From: Sphingomonas sp. LC-1
Lineage (GTDB): Bacteria > Pseudomonadota > Alphaproteobacteria > Sphingomonadales > Sphingomonadaceae
Assembly (NCBI RefSeq): GCF_025371035.1
Contig: NZ_JANZXB010000009.1
Location: 62,001-126,000, forward strand
Direction: 5' to 3'
DNA length: 64,000 bases
Shown: positions 35,976-45,493 of the stretch, one piece after another
How positions within the stretch are numbered: the first letter of the stretch is position 1
How the letters are laid out: the number at the start of each line of letters is the position of its first letter
The notes under the pieces: generated by a model
The model's input: the letters and a program-made list of their open reading frames with translations, nothing else
Database searches by the model: none
What the model was told of the DNA's origin: nothing
Made by a program: the position numbers and the translations under genes

Positions 35976-38396
35976 ATGACCACCAATTTCATTCGCGCGA
36001 CACTGCTGGGCGGCACCGCGCTTCTCGTTCTGGCGGGGGCCCCGGCCTTTGCCGCGGACACCAAGCCGGCCGATCCGGTTCCCGCGACGGCCACGGCCGC
36101 GGAACCGACGGCGGAGCCGACCGCCGACAGCGGCGAACTGAAGGAAATCGTGGTCACCGCCACCAAGCGCGAGACCAGCCTTCAGAAGACGCCGATCGCG
36201 ATCTCGGTCATCGACCCCGCGATGATCAAGGACCGCCACGTCCAGAGCCTGCTTGACCTGGCCGACGGCACGGTGCCGTCGCTCCGCGTCGCCACCTTCG
36301 AGGCGCGCCAGTCGGCGCTGACCGTCGGCATCCGTGGCATCGTTCCCTTCGACCAGAACCAGACCGCGCGCGACACCGGCGTCGGCGTCTATTTCGACGG
36401 CGTCTATATCGGCCGCTCGCAGGGCCTGAACGCGGCACTGTTCGACATCGAGCGCGTCGAAGTGCTGCGCGGACCGCAGGGCACGCTGTTCGGCCGCAAC
36501 ACCGAAGGCGGCGCGCTGTCGATCGTCACCGCCAAGCCGACCGGCAAGTTCGGTGGCTCGCTGACCGCCGGCTTCGGCAATTATGGCGCGTACAACACCG
36601 CCGCGCATATCAACCTGCCCGAATTCAACAACATCGCGATCAAGCTGGACGGCGTGATCCAGCACCAGAACCCGTTCGTGAAGAACCCGCTGCCCGGCAG
36701 CGTGGGCTGGGGCGCGTTCAACCGCGTCGGCGGCCATGTCGCCGCCGTGTGGAAGCCGGTCGACGGCTTCTCGGCCGAGCTGTCCTATGACCAGGCGAAG
36801 GACGAAAATACCCCCTTCTACAGCCAGCTCGTCAACTACAACCCGCGTGGCCTGCCCGTCGCGACGCTGGCGCAGATCAATGCCAATGGCGGCAAGTTGC
36901 CCTCGGGCACCATCGCGCCGCTGTCGCCGCTGGTCGTCGTGTCGGGCGACAACCGCATGAAGACCGCCGATATCGGCGTGCCGCAGCAATACAGCCTGGA
37001 CCGCTCGCACGGCTTCTCGGCCAAGCTGAGCTATGATGTCGCGCCGGGCCTGGAACTGCGTTCGATCACCGCGTGGCGCGGCGTTTCGACCGACCAATGG
37101 GACAATTCGGGTGGCGCGCATCGCACCGTCTTCCTGCCGAACGGCAAGTTCAGCCGCTACAGCCTGTCCTTCATGCAGCAGCACCAGTTCAGCCAGGAAT
37201 TCCAGGCGGTGGGCAGCCTGCCGCAGCTCGATTACGTGGCGGGCCTCTATTACTTCACCGAGAATGCCCGCGAAACGGCGGCGACCCCGTCGACCAACCA
37301 GTGGAATGCGGACGGCACCGGCTACACCATCCTGTCGCAGACCGTGCTGGGCACCATCTCCTCGGGCAATCAGGGCTGGGCGCCGGGTTCGTTCCTGTAT
37401 CAGCGCGGCAGCTTTGCCCGTGCGTACAGCTATGCCGCCTTCGCACAGGCAACCTATACCCCGGCGGGCTTCGATGCCTTCCACCTGACGCTGGGCGGTC
37501 GCTACACCCACGACAAGCGCAACGGCACGCTGTATCTGGTGCAGGGCAAGTCGACCAACTTCCCCTTCACCTTCGACAACAACCGGTTCGATCCGATGGT
37601 GACGGCGGCGTTCGACGCGACCAACACGATCCATCTCTATGCCAAATACTCGACCGGCTACCGCGCGGGCGGTGCCAATGACCGGTCGCAGACCTTCGCG
37701 GCTTTCGGCCCCGAAGCGGTCAAGTCCTATGAGATCGGGTCGAAGATGGACCTGTTCGATCGCCGCGTTCGCCTGAACCTGGCGGGCTACATCATGGACC
37801 GCACCGGCACCCAGATCGACTTCGACAATGTCGACACCAATCCGTCGAGCCCGACCTACAATCTGCATACCGAGGAAACCCGCAACGCGCCGGGCAAGTC
37901 CAAGATTCGCGGGATCGAGGCCGACATCACGACCAACCCGGTTGATGGCATGACGGTCGGCGCGTCCTATGCCTATACCTACACCAACGTTCCGGCGACG
38001 CCGAACCCGTTCCTGAACAACGCGCTGACCCAGGTCTTCGTGGTGTTCACCCCGCGCAACGCCGCCTCGGCCTATGTTGATTACGAAGTGCCGCTGGCGG
38101 GTTCGGAGGCCAAGGTCCGCTTCCATCTGGACGGCAATTATGCCGATCCGGTCTACAGCTTCCAGAACGAGACGACCCGCACGGACAAGAGCTTCGTGAT
38201 GAATGGTCGCATTGCACTGGCCGACCTGCCGCTGACGGGGAACGGCACCAAGATGACCGTGTCGCTGTGGAGCCGCAACCTGCTCAACAACACCTATATC
38301 TATCGCCGTTCGGCTGCCAACGCCGCGACGCTGGGCGACTATGCGAACTTCAACCCGCCCCGGACCATCGGTCTGGAAGGGACGGTTCGCTTCTAA
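35976..38396 (+). CDS. TonB-dependent receptor (monocistronic)
   Basis: An 806-residue outer-membrane receptor. The signal peptide ends AFAAD, followed by an Ala/Pro-rich linker, TonB box EIVVTATKRETSLQKTPIAISVI, a plug domain (VTVGIRGI-type RQSALTVGIRGIVPFDQ, GVGVYFDGVYIGRSQGLNAALFDIERVEVLRGPQGTLFGRNTEGGALSIVTAKPTG) and a barrel ending IGLEGTVRF. The plug sequence is that of the large iron-siderophore/pesticin-like subfamily expanded in sphingomonads. No transport partner is adjacent. A strong rho-independent terminator follows. Substrate unknown. Confidence 0.92.
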   Translation: MTTNFIRATLLGGTALLVLAGAPAFAADTKPADPVPATATAAEPTAEPTADSGELKEIVVTATKRETSLQKTPIAISVIDPAMIKDRHVQSLLDLADGTVPSLRVATFEARQSALTVGIRGIVPFDQNQTARDTGVGVYFDGVYIGRSQGLNAALFDIERVEVLRGPQGTLFGRNTEGGALSIVTAKPTGKFGGSLTAGFGNYGAYNTAAHINLPEFNNIAIKLDGVIQHQNPFVKNPLPGSVGWGAFNRVGGHVAAVWKPVDGFSAELSYDQAKDENTPFYSQLVNYNPRGLPVATLAQINANGGKLPSGTIAPLSPLVVVSGDNRMKTADIGVPQQYSLDRSHGFSAKLSYDVAPGLELRSITAWRGVSTDQWDNSGGAHRTVFLPNGKFSRYSLSFMQQHQFSQEFQAVGSLPQLDYVAGLYYFTENARETAATPSTNQWNADGTGYTILSQTVLGTISSGNQGWAPGSFLYQRGSFARAYSYAAFAQATYTPAGFDAFHLTLGGRYTHDKRNGTLYLVQGKSTNFPFTFDNNRFDPMVTAAFDATNTIHLYAKYSTGYRAGGANDRSQTFAAFGPEAVKSYEIGSKMDLFDRRVRLNLAGYIMDRTGTQIDFDNVDTNPSSPTYNLHTEETRNAPGKSKIRGIEADITTNPVDGMTVGASYAYTYTNVPATPNPFLNNALTQVFVVFTPRNAASAYVDYEVPLAGSEAKVRFHLDGNYADPVYSFQNETTRTDKSFVMNGRIALADLPLTGNGTKMTVSLWSRNLLNNTYIYRRSAANAATLGDYANFNPPRTIGLEGTVRF

Positions 38397-38420
38397 TCCT
38401 TATCGAATACCCCAACTTAT

Positions 38421-38448
38421 GGGCCGTCCTTCGGGGCGGCCCTTTTTT
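38421..38448 (+). terminator. Rho-independent terminator after the TonB receptor
   Basis: GGGCCGTCC and GGGCGGCCC form a 9-base-pair stem (one G-U) closed by a TTCG tetraloop (38421-38442), followed by TTTTTT (38443-38448). It terminates the receptor transcript 24 bases after the stop codon. Confidence 0.92.
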
Positions 38449-38460
38449 ATGGGCGCGCGA

Positions 38461-39825
38461 TCAGGGGGCGGGAAATCGCAGCGAGGCGCAAAGCCCAGGC
38501 CCCGCATCGCCCAGTATCAGCCGTCCGCGATGCAGCCGGGCGATCGCATCGACCAGCGGCAGGCCCAGGCCATGCCCCGATTTCCCCCGCGCCTGGTCGA
38601 GCCGCCCGAACCGGCGCAGCGCGTGGGCGCGATCCGCTGGCCGGATGCCGGGTCCGTCATCGGTAACGCGCAATTCCCACATGCCCTCCAGCGGCTCGAG
38701 CGCGACGCGGATCGCACCCCGTGGCGCGCCATATTTGATCGCATTGCCGATCAGGTTGACCAGCGCCTGGATCAGCAACTGCCGGTCCCCGACGAACGTC
38801 GCCGGGCCCGGCATGACCGAGACGCTCAAGCGCTGCCCGGCGTCTTCGGCGACGGGGATCATCATCGTCGCGGTGTCCTCGACCAGTTCCGCCAGATCGA
38901 CGGGGGCGAAGCCCGCCTGTCTATGCCCGGCCTCGATCTCGGCGATGCGCAGCAGCGCGGCGAACATGGCGAGCAGCGTGTCGCACTGCGCCAGCGCGGC
39001 GGTGGCGCGCCCGGCCTGAACCGGATCGGCCGCCTCCTCGACGATCCGAGCCAATTGTCCGCGCAGCCGGGCAAGCGGGGTGCGCAGGTCGTGCGCGATG
39101 TCGTTGGACACGCTGCGCAGGCCCTCCATCAACCCGGCGATGCGGTCGAGCATCTGGTTGAAGGCGGCGGCCTGCCGGTCGAATTCGTCGCCCGACCCGG
39201 TGACGGGGACGCGGTGGCGGATATGGCCCGCGACGATCGCCTCGACCGTGCGCCGCTGGTCGCCGATCCGGCGGCTGACCAGCATCGAAAAGGCGATGAG
39301 GCCGCCCAGAACGATCAGGATGATCGACCCGAAACCGATCAGATAGATATGCGTGCGTGTCGTGCGGTAGCTGTCGAACGGCTCAGTTTCCGCGATAACC
39401 GCCAGCCGCCGCCCCGCGCCAGCCTCGCGGACCAGCGCACGGCCATGCGACAGGCCGACGATCCCGTCTCCCTCGCGCAGATCGGACCCGCCAAGGGGCA
39501 GGCGACGGCGCAATGTGATATTGCCGCCCAGCGGCTGCCCCGCGGAATCGAGCAGCGCCAATCCGACATCGCCGGTGTCGCGCTGCTGCGACAAACGGGT
39601 GATGCGGGCCAGCAGTTCGGCCGTCGGCACCATCGCCTGCCCGGCCTCGCGCTCCAGTACCAAGTCGCCGATCGCCTCGATCCGCTGGTCGACCAGCCGG
39701 GCCACGGTCACGCGGTTCGCGGCCAGGATCGACATGCCGGTGCCGATCGTGGCGATCAGGAACAGGATCAGGACACAGGCCGTCAGCCTGGGCAAGCTCA
39801 TCCGCCGGATCGTCCGTTCGATCAT
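38461..39825 (-). CDS. HAMP-type sensor histidine kinase
   Basis: A 454-residue classic sensor kinase: transmembrane helix at about 14-35, periplasmic domain to about 158, second helix (IYLIGFGSIILIVLGGLIAFSML), HAMP linker (DQRRTVEAIVAGHIRHRVPVTGSGDEFD), HisKA with the phospho-His near 245 (NDIAHDLRTPLARLRGQL) and HATPase_c (LIQALVNLIGNAIKYG, VTDDGPGI, GHGLGLPLVDAIARLH). Its start overlaps the stop of the OmpR-type regulator (ATGA), so they form a two-gene operon divergent from the RTX/Pel-like locus. It probably controls that locus. Confidence 0.9.
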   Translation of the reverse strand: MIERTIRRMSLPRLTACVLILFLIATIGTGMSILAANRVTVARLVDQRIEAIGDLVLEREAGQAMVPTAELLARITRLSQQRDTGDVGLALLDSAGQPLGGNITLRRRLPLGGSDLREGDGIVGLSHGRALVREAGAGRRLAVIAETEPFDSYRTTRTHIYLIGFGSIILIVLGGLIAFSMLVSRRIGDQRRTVEAIVAGHIRHRVPVTGSGDEFDRQAAAFNQMLDRIAGLMEGLRSVSNDIAHDLRTPLARLRGQLARIVEEAADPVQAGRATAALAQCDTLLAMFAALLRIAEIEAGHRQAGFAPVDLAELVEDTATMMIPVAEDAGQRLSVSVMPGPATFVGDRQLLIQALVNLIGNAIKYGAPRGAIRVALEPLEGMWELRVTDDGPGIRPADRAHALRRFGRLDQARGKSGHGLGLPLVDAIARLHRGRLILGDAGPGLCASLRFPAP

Positions 39826-40502
39826 GGCTTCAGCGAATAACCGATCCCGCGCACCGTCTCGATCGGATCCTCGCCGCCATCCTCGGTCAATTTCAGGCGC
39901 AACCGCCGGATATAGACGTCGACGATGTTGGTCTCCGGCTCAAAATCATAGCCCCAGACGCGCTCGATCAGCATTGCGCGGGTCAGCACTTCGCCGGCAT
40001 GGCGTGCCAGTTCGGCCAGCAGCTTGAGTTCCAGATTGGCCAGCGTGATCGGATGCCCGCCGCGCCAAGCGCGAAAGCTGGTCGGGCTGACCACGATGTC
40101 GCCGGCGCGGATCGTATCGGTCTCGCTGACCGTCCAGCGCCGCCCGCGCATCACCGCATGGATGCGGGCGTTCAGTTCCTCGGCGGCGACGGGCTTGACG
40201 ACATAGTCGTCGGCGCCCCCCTCCAGCCCGTCGATCTTGTCCGATGCCATAGACAGCGCGGTCAACATGATGACCGGCACGGTGATTCCGCGCGCGCGCA
40301 GCGTTTCGACCACCGACAGTCCATCCAGCCGCGGCATCATCCGGTCGAGGATCACCGCATCATATTGCTCGCGGTCGAGCGCGGCGAGCGCCAGCCGCCC
40401 GTCGCCGACCCGCTCCACCCGGTGGCCCAGCGCGGCCAGTTCGGCCGTCAGGCTCCGCGCATAGTCTTCGTCGTCCTCGACCAGAATCAGATGCAGACTC
40501 AT
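39822..40502 (-). CDS. OmpR-family response regulator
   Basis: A 226-residue regulator: receiver with LILVEDDEDYA, phospho-Asp near 53 (AVILDRMMPRLDGL), Thr/Lys switch residues (VIMLTALS, DYVVKPVAAEELNARI), and a C-terminal winged helix (ITLANLELKLLAELARHAGEVLTRAMLIERVWGYDFEPETNIVDVYIRRLRLKL). The ATG at 40502 is the family-like start, although the open frame continues upstream. It lies 215 bases from the divergent RTX-deacetylase gene, whose promoter contains a strong dyad, making that gene a likely target. Confidence 0.9.
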   Translation of the reverse strand: MSLHLILVEDDEDYARSLTAELAALGHRVERVGDGRLALAALDREQYDAVILDRMMPRLDGLSVVETLRARGITVPVIMLTALSMASDKIDGLEGGADDYVVKPVAAEELNARIHAVMRGRRWTVSETDTIRAGDIVVSPTSFRAWRGGHPITLANLELKLLAELARHAGEVLTRAMLIERVWGYDFEPETNIVDVYIRRLRLKLTEDGGEDPIETVRGIGYSLKP

Positions 40503-40618
40503 CGACAGCTTTCCAAAAGGCCTCCGCATTGCCCTATCGAGCCGAAACAGGGTGGCAAGATCGTCCCGGTCGTATCGTGATGGAACAAGTGGGACGGCGC
40601 AACGCGGACTCCGTGGAT

Positions 40619-40638
40619 GCATGACCCAAACGTCATGC
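40619..40638. promoter_or_regulatory. Dyad GCATGAC-N6-GTCATGC in the divergent TCS/Pel-like promoter region
   Basis: Perfect 7-base arms (40619-40625, 40632-40638) centred about 90 bases before the RTX gene start and 120 bases before the regulator start. It is a candidate operator for a dimeric regulator acting on one or both directions. OmpR-type proteins more often use direct repeats, so another regulator is possible. Confidence 0.5.
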
Positions 40639-40717
40639 GTAACACACGGCAAAACAGGGAAAAGGCGCAGGCCCCGTCACGGGTTCGTCATGCTGCCCCT
40701 GGGGCGACGAGGGAAAC

Positions 40718-43700
40718 ATGGCGACCACGATCACGATCGACGGCAATCTGTCCGACTGGAACACGGTCGACCGCATCGATACGGGGCTGGGCGAGGGCTA
40801 TTCCATCTATGCCAAAAGCGACGGCAGCGATTTCGTCTTCGCGATGACCGCGCCGATGGCGATCGGGGCGAACACCACCGCCTGGTTCAACACCGATCGC
40901 AACGCTTCGACCGGATACCAAGTGTTCGGCTTTGCGGGCGGCGCGGAATATAACGTCAACTTCAACGCCGACGGCACCGTCTCGCTCTACACGGGCGGGG
41001 CGGGCGAGACGCTGGTGCAGGCCAATCTACAGGCGGCCTGGTCGGCGGATCGCCAGACGGTGGAGTTCCGCGTGCCCAAGGCGGCTATCGGCAATCCGCA
41101 GGCGATCGACACCCTCTACGACGTCAACGACCAGGTGTTCTTGCCGGGCAATTATTCGGCCAAGCCGTTCACCGTCTTCAATGACACCGGCATCACCGCC
41201 GACCCGGCCCACCGCATCGCCATCGTCTGGTCCGAGACGACGGCCAATGCCTATTTCAGCAAGACCGCCTATTCGCAGCTGTTCATGGCGGCGCAGAGCC
41301 AGGCGATGCAGGCGGGCACGCCCTTCGACATCATCACCGAAGACGACCTGACCAACCTGTCGACGCTGGCCAAGTACGACTCGATCGTCTTCCCGTCGTT
41401 CCGCAACGTCCAGGCGGACAAGGCGGACGAGATCGCCCATACGCTGGAACAGGCGACCAAGCAGTTCGGCATCGGCCTGATCGCCGCGGGCGAGTTCATG
41501 ACCAACGCCGCCGACGGCAGTGCGCTGGCGGGTGACAGCTATGCGCGGATGAAGCTGTTGTTCGACGCGACCCGCGTGACCGGCGGCTGGCCCGCCGACG
41601 TGACGATCAAGGCGGCGGACGCCAATCACAGCGTCCTCGACGGTTATACCACCGGCGAGACGATCCGCGACTATAAGGGCGTTGGCTGGAACGCCTTCAC
41701 CAGCGTCAGCGGCACCGGAGAGACGATCGCGACCCAGACCGTCAATGGCCAGGAATATGCCGCCGCCATCGCGACGAAGACCGGCGGCCGCAACGTCATC
41801 TTCTCGACCGAAGCGGCGATGGCCGACGACAATCTGCTGCAAAAGGCGATCGACTATTCGGTCCATGGCTCGGCCAGCACCGGGGGCCTTCGCGTCGGGC
41901 TCCAGATGACCCGTGACACCGGCCTGTTCGCGTCCCGCGTCGATATGGACCAGAGCCAATATTCGGACGAGGTAAAGCCCGAGGACGGCTCGGCCGGCAT
42001 CTATACCAAGCTGCTGCCCATCCTCGACCAGTGGAAGACGCTCTACAATTTCGTCGGCAGCTATTACGTCAATATCGGCAACGACCCGTCGCAGCAGCGT
42101 TCGACCGACTGGTCGGTCTCGGCGCCGATCTATGCGAAGATGATGGCGGCGGGCAACGAGATCGGCCTGCACAGCTATACCCATCCCGAGGACACCAATG
42201 TCCTGACGCCCGATCAGATCGCCTATGAATTCGGGGCGGAGCGTGCCGAGCTGGAAAAGCAGATGAGCGCCTATCTGGGCCGTCAGGTATCGTTGGGCGG
42301 CGCGGCGGTGCCCGGAGCGCCGGAGACCATCGCGACCAGCCAGGAAATCCTGAAGTACGTCTCCTATCTGTCGGGCGGCTATACCGGTGTCGGGGCGGGC
42401 TATCCCAACGCCTTTGGTTATATGACCCCGGACAATGCGGCGGACGGCAAGGTCTATCTGGCGCCCAACACCATGTTCGACTTCTCGCTGATCGAGTTCC
42501 AGAAGAAGACGGTTGCCGAGGCGGAGGCGGAATGGGCCAGGGAACTGGCGACGCTGACCGCGCATGCCGATGCGCCCGTCATCGTCTGGCCATGGCATGA
42601 TTACGGCCCCGCCATGTGGACGGGCGACGCGACCCAGAGTCCCTATGTCACTGCGATGTTCACCAACTTCATCGCCAAGGCGGCGGCGGCGGGCGTCGAA
42701 TTCGTGACGCTGGCGGACCTCGCCAGCCGCATCTCGGCCTTTCACAAGGCGTCGATCACGACGACCGTGTCGGGCGATACGATCACCGCCAATGTGTCGT
42801 CGGCGGAGGCGCTCGGGACCTTCGCGCTCGATGTCGACGGGCAGAAGGCGGGACAGGTCATCAAGAGCGTCGCGGGCTGGTACGCCTATGACGCGAACAA
42901 GGTCTTCCTGCCCAAGGCGGGCGGCACCTATACCATCACCATGGGCCAGGCGGCGGACGATGTGACCCACATCACCGACCTGCCGATGCGCGCCTCGCTG
43001 ATCTCGCTGAGCGGCGACGGGCGCGACCTGAGCTTCTCGGTCGAGGGCGAGGGCAAGGTCGTGGTCGACCTGAAGGCGCCGGGCACCGACTGGACCACCG
43101 TGAAGGGTGCCGCGGTCACCAGCCTGGTGGGTGAAATCCTGACCCTCGACATCGGCGCGATCGGCCAGCATGACGTGTCGATCGGCCATGTCGCCAATAG
43201 CGGCCCGACCATCACCTCCTTTGGCGGTGCGGATAGCGGCCGCATGACGATCGCGGAGAATGGTATGGCGGTGACCACGATCGCCGCGACCGACCCCGAT
43301 ATCGCGCTGGGCGACTCGATCCACTATTCGATCGCGCAGGGCGGTGACGGCGCGGCCTTCACGATCGATGCGACCAGCGGCGTGCTCAAGTTCATTGCCG
43401 CGCCGGATTATGAGAATCCGACCGACGCCAATCGCGACAATCTTTATGACGTCACCGTGATCGCCACCGACGCCAAGGGCGCGATCGACACCCAGACGCT
43501 GTCGATCGGCGTGACCGATGTGATTGGCATCACCAAGACCGGCACCATCTTCGGCGATACGATCAACGGCACCGGCGAGCAGGACGTGCTCGACGGCGGC
43601 TGGGGCAATGACGTGCTGAACGGCCTGGGCGGCAACGACCGGCTGATCGGTGGGTGGGGCGACGACACGCTGAACGGCGGCGACGGCAATGATGTGTTGA

Positions 43701-44074
43701 TCGGTGGCTGGGGCCGTGACATCCTGACCGGCGGCGCGGGCAAGGATGTGTTCCGCTTCGAATCGACGCTGGACAGCCCGGCCTCGTCGCTGCGCGATGT
43801 CATCACGGACTTCCGGTCGGGCGAGGACAAAATCGACCTGTCGGCGATCGACGCCAACACCTCGCTCTTCGCGCGCGGCGATCAGGCCTTCACCTTCCTG
43901 AATACGGCCGGCGCCCGGTTCACCGGCGCGGGGCAGTTGCGCTTCAGCTATCAGATGATCGGCGGCAAGGAATATACCGTCGTCGAGGGCAATACCGACG
44001 CGCTGGGGCTGGCCGATTTTTCCGTGGCGCTGCTCGGCCACCACAATCTGACCGCGAACGATTTTTATTTATAA
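40718..44074 (+). CDS. RTX protein with CBM9-like, flavodoxin-like and PelA-like deacetylase modules
   Basis: An 1118-residue protein with no N-terminal signal peptide. Domains: CBM9-like beta domain 1-150 ([19 protein letters not shown]); flavodoxin/GATase-like 180-400 ([34 protein letters not shown]); polysaccharide-deacetylase-like 400-695 with probable metal ligands Asp409/Asp411 (RVDMDQ), His485 and His489 (HSYTHP), plus [15 protein letters not shown]; cadherin-like 850-935; RTX nonapeptides about 945-1005 (GGxGxDxLxG repeats); C-terminal export region ending DFYL. The flavodoxin-deacetylase order is that of PelA after its hydrolase domain. It precedes pelG by 21 bases and faces a type I secretion operon downstream. 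Inferred role: secreted deacetylation of a Pel-like polymer. Confidence 0.72.
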   Translation: MATTITIDGNLSDWNTVDRIDTGLGEGYSIYAKSDGSDFVFAMTAPMAIGANTTAWFNTDRNASTGYQVFGFAGGAEYNVNFNADGTVSLYTGGAGETLVQANLQAAWSADRQTVEFRVPKAAIGNPQAIDTLYDVNDQVFLPGNYSAKPFTVFNDTGITADPAHRIAIVWSETTANAYFSKTAYSQLFMAAQSQAMQAGTPFDIITEDDLTNLSTLAKYDSIVFPSFRNVQADKADEIAHTLEQATKQFGIGLIAAGEFMTNAADGSALAGDSYARMKLLFDATRVTGGWPADVTIKAADANHSVLDGYTTGETIRDYKGVGWNAFTSVSGTGETIATQTVNGQEYAAAIATKTGGRNVIFSTEAAMADDNLLQKAIDYSVHGSASTGGLRVGLQMTRDTGLFASRVDMDQSQYSDEVKPEDGSAGIYTKLLPILDQWKTLYNFVGSYYVNIGNDPSQQRSTDWSVSAPIYAKMMAAGNEIGLHSYTHPEDTNVLTPDQIAYEFGAERAELEKQMSAYLGRQVSLGGAAVPGAPETIATSQEILKYVSYLSGGYTGVGAGYPNAFGYMTPDNAADGKVYLAPNTMFDFSLIEFQKKTVAEAEAEWARELATLTAHADAPVIVWPWHDYGPAMWTGDATQSPYVTAMFTNFIAKAAAAGVEFVTLADLASRISAFHKASITTTVSGDTITANVSSAEALGTFALDVDGQKAGQVIKSVAGWYAYDANKVFLPKAGGTYTITMGQAADDVTHITDLPMRASLISLSGDGRDLSFSVEGEGKVVVDLKAPGTDWTTVKGAAVTSLVGEILTLDIGAIGQHDVSIGHVANSGPTITSFGGADSGRMTIAENGMAVTTIAATDPDIALGDSIHYSIAQGGDGAAFTIDATSGVLKFIAAPDYENPTDANRDNLYDVTVIATDAKGAIDTQTLSIGVTDVIGITKTGTIFGDTINGTGEQDVLDGGWGNDVLNGLGGNDRLIGGWGDDTLNGGDGNDVLIGGWGRDILTGGAGKDVFRFESTLDSPASSLRDVITDFRSGEDKIDLSAIDANTSLFARGDQAFTFLNTAGARFTGAGQLRFSYQMIGGKEYTVVEGNTDALGLADFSVALLGHHNLTANDFYL

Positions 44075-44076
44075 TT

Positions 44077-44092
44077 GGCGGTTAGGACCGCC
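44077..44092 (+). promoter_or_regulatory. Hairpin holding the pelG ribosome-binding region
   Basis: GGCGGT-TAGG-ACCGCC forms a perfect 6-base-pair stem immediately after the RTX stop (44074) and four bases before the pelG ATG (44096). The Shine-Dalgarno-like TAGGA is in the loop and upper stem. It may tune pelG translation relative to the RTX gene, or mark an mRNA processing site. Confidence 0.5.
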
Positions 44093-44095
44093 ATC

Positions 44096-45493
44096 ATGGC
44101 GGGTATCGGGTTCCAACTGGCCAAGATGGCACGCGAGGGCGGTGTCGGCGGTATCGCCGGCGCCGCCCTTCACGGTGCGCTGATCAGTTCCGGCCCCTGG
44201 CTGATCACCGCGATCGCGATGATCCTGCTTCACCATTGGGCCCCCGGCGCGATCGGCGCGGGCGAGGCGGCCATGGTGCGCACCGTCCTGATCTATGGTT
44301 TCAGCCTGTCGGCGCTGATCGCGGGACCGATCGCGATCCTGGCGACCCGGCTGGCGGCGGACCGGCTGTTCGCGCGCGATGCGGGCGGCGTGCCGGGTAT
44401 CCTGCTGGTCGCAATGGTGGCGGGTGGGGGGCTTGCGCTGGTCATGGGGGCGGTGGTGTTCGGCGGGCTGGCCGGACTGCCCTTCGTCCGCGCAGGGCTT
44501 GCCAGCCTGTTGCTCGGCTGGCTGACTCAGATTTGGATCGCCTCGCCGATGCTGACCGCGTTGCGGCGATACCGTGCGGTGCCGGTCGCCTATCTGATCG
44601 GGATCGCGGTGGCGGCGGTGGCGCTGATGCTGTTGCGGCATCCGGGCGGGACGCTGGTGCTGGCGGCGGTGACCGGGGGCGTGGGCGTGACCTTGGGTGC
44701 GATCCTGGTGATCCTCCACCGCTATTTCACCGCATCGCCGGTCCTGCCGTCGCGCGACCTGATCGGCTGGCGGCTGGCGCTGATCGTCGCGGCCGCCGGG
44801 CTGGCGGGGGCGGTGGCGATCTGGATCGACAAATGGTTGCTCTGGAGCGGGCCGGGCAGCATCGCGGCGCTGGGGCGGTTGCGGCTCAACCCGATCAACG
44901 ATGCGGGCAGCTTCCTGGGCCTGCTGACCATGGTGCCCGGTCTGACCCTGCTCCTGATCGTCAGCGAGACGCGGTTCGACCGGGGTTTCGACAATGTGAT
45001 GGCGCGCTGCACCGGCACCTCGACGCTCGCCCGGATCGAGGAGGCGCGCGGCGAACTGATCGAGACATTGTTCGACGGTCTGCGGCTGCTGGTGCTGATG
45101 CAGGCGCTGGTCGCGGCGCTGGCCTGGGTCTTGGCGGTGCCGTTGTTCGAGCTGATCGGCGCCGATCCGCGTGGCATCTTCGCCTTTCGCCACAGCGCGG
45201 CGGGGGCGGTGTTCCATCTGGTGGCGATCGGGGCGACCATCGTCCTGTCCTATTACGACCTGTTCGCGCGGATCGTGCTGATCTGGGCGAGCTTTGCGGT
45301 GGCGAGCGCCCTGGCGGTCTGGCTGCAATGGGATGCCGGATCGGCGGCGTTCGGCTGGGGCTATATGGCGGGGGCGGTGGTCGCGGCCTCGGTCGGGATC
45401 GCCCTGGTCGCCGATGCGACGATCCGCCTGGTCTATCTGCTGTTCGTCGGAAACAACCCCGCCGTGGTCGGGCGGGAAGGGCGTTGGGCATGA
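44096..45493 (+). CDS. pelG: Pel exopolysaccharide transporter PelG
   Basis: A 465-residue inner-membrane protein with about a dozen helices. MAGIGFQLAKMAREGG followed by ALHGALISSGPWLITAIAMILL is the PelG N-terminal signature; YFTASPVLPSRDLIGW and NDAGSFLGLLTMVPGLTLLLIVSETRFDRGFD match the family's central region. PelG belongs to the MOP/Wzx-type flippase superfamily and forms the synthase complex with PelD, PelE and PelF. The ATG at 44096 is the conserved start; a TTG at 44075 is also in frame. The following six genes are joined by ATGA or TGATG overlaps. Confidence 0.9.
   Translation: MAGIGFQLAKMAREGGVGGIAGAALHGALISSGPWLITAIAMILLHHWAPGAIGAGEAAMVRTVLIYGFSLSALIAGPIAILATRLAADRLFARDAGGVPGILLVAMVAGGGLALVMGAVVFGGLAGLPFVRAGLASLLLGWLTQIWIASPMLTALRRYRAVPVAYLIGIAVAAVALMLLRHPGGTLVLAAVTGGVGVTLGAILVILHRYFTASPVLPSRDLIGWRLALIVAAAGLAGAVAIWIDKWLLWSGPGSIAALGRLRLNPINDAGSFLGLLTMVPGLTLLLIVSETRFDRGFDNVMARCTGTSTLARIEEARGELIETLFDGLRLLVLMQALVAALAWVLAVPLFELIGADPRGIFAFRHSAAGAVFHLVAIGATIVLSYYDLFARIVLIWASFAVASALAVWLQWDAGSAAFGWGYMAGAVVAASVGIALVADATIRLVYLLFVGNNPAVVGREGRWA

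Noticed and set aside
44236-45489. N-terminal extension of the GH114-like open frame through pelG
   Set aside because: The upstream frame overlaps pelG and is Arg/Gly-rich without homology; the ATG at 45490 with a leader peptide is the natural start.
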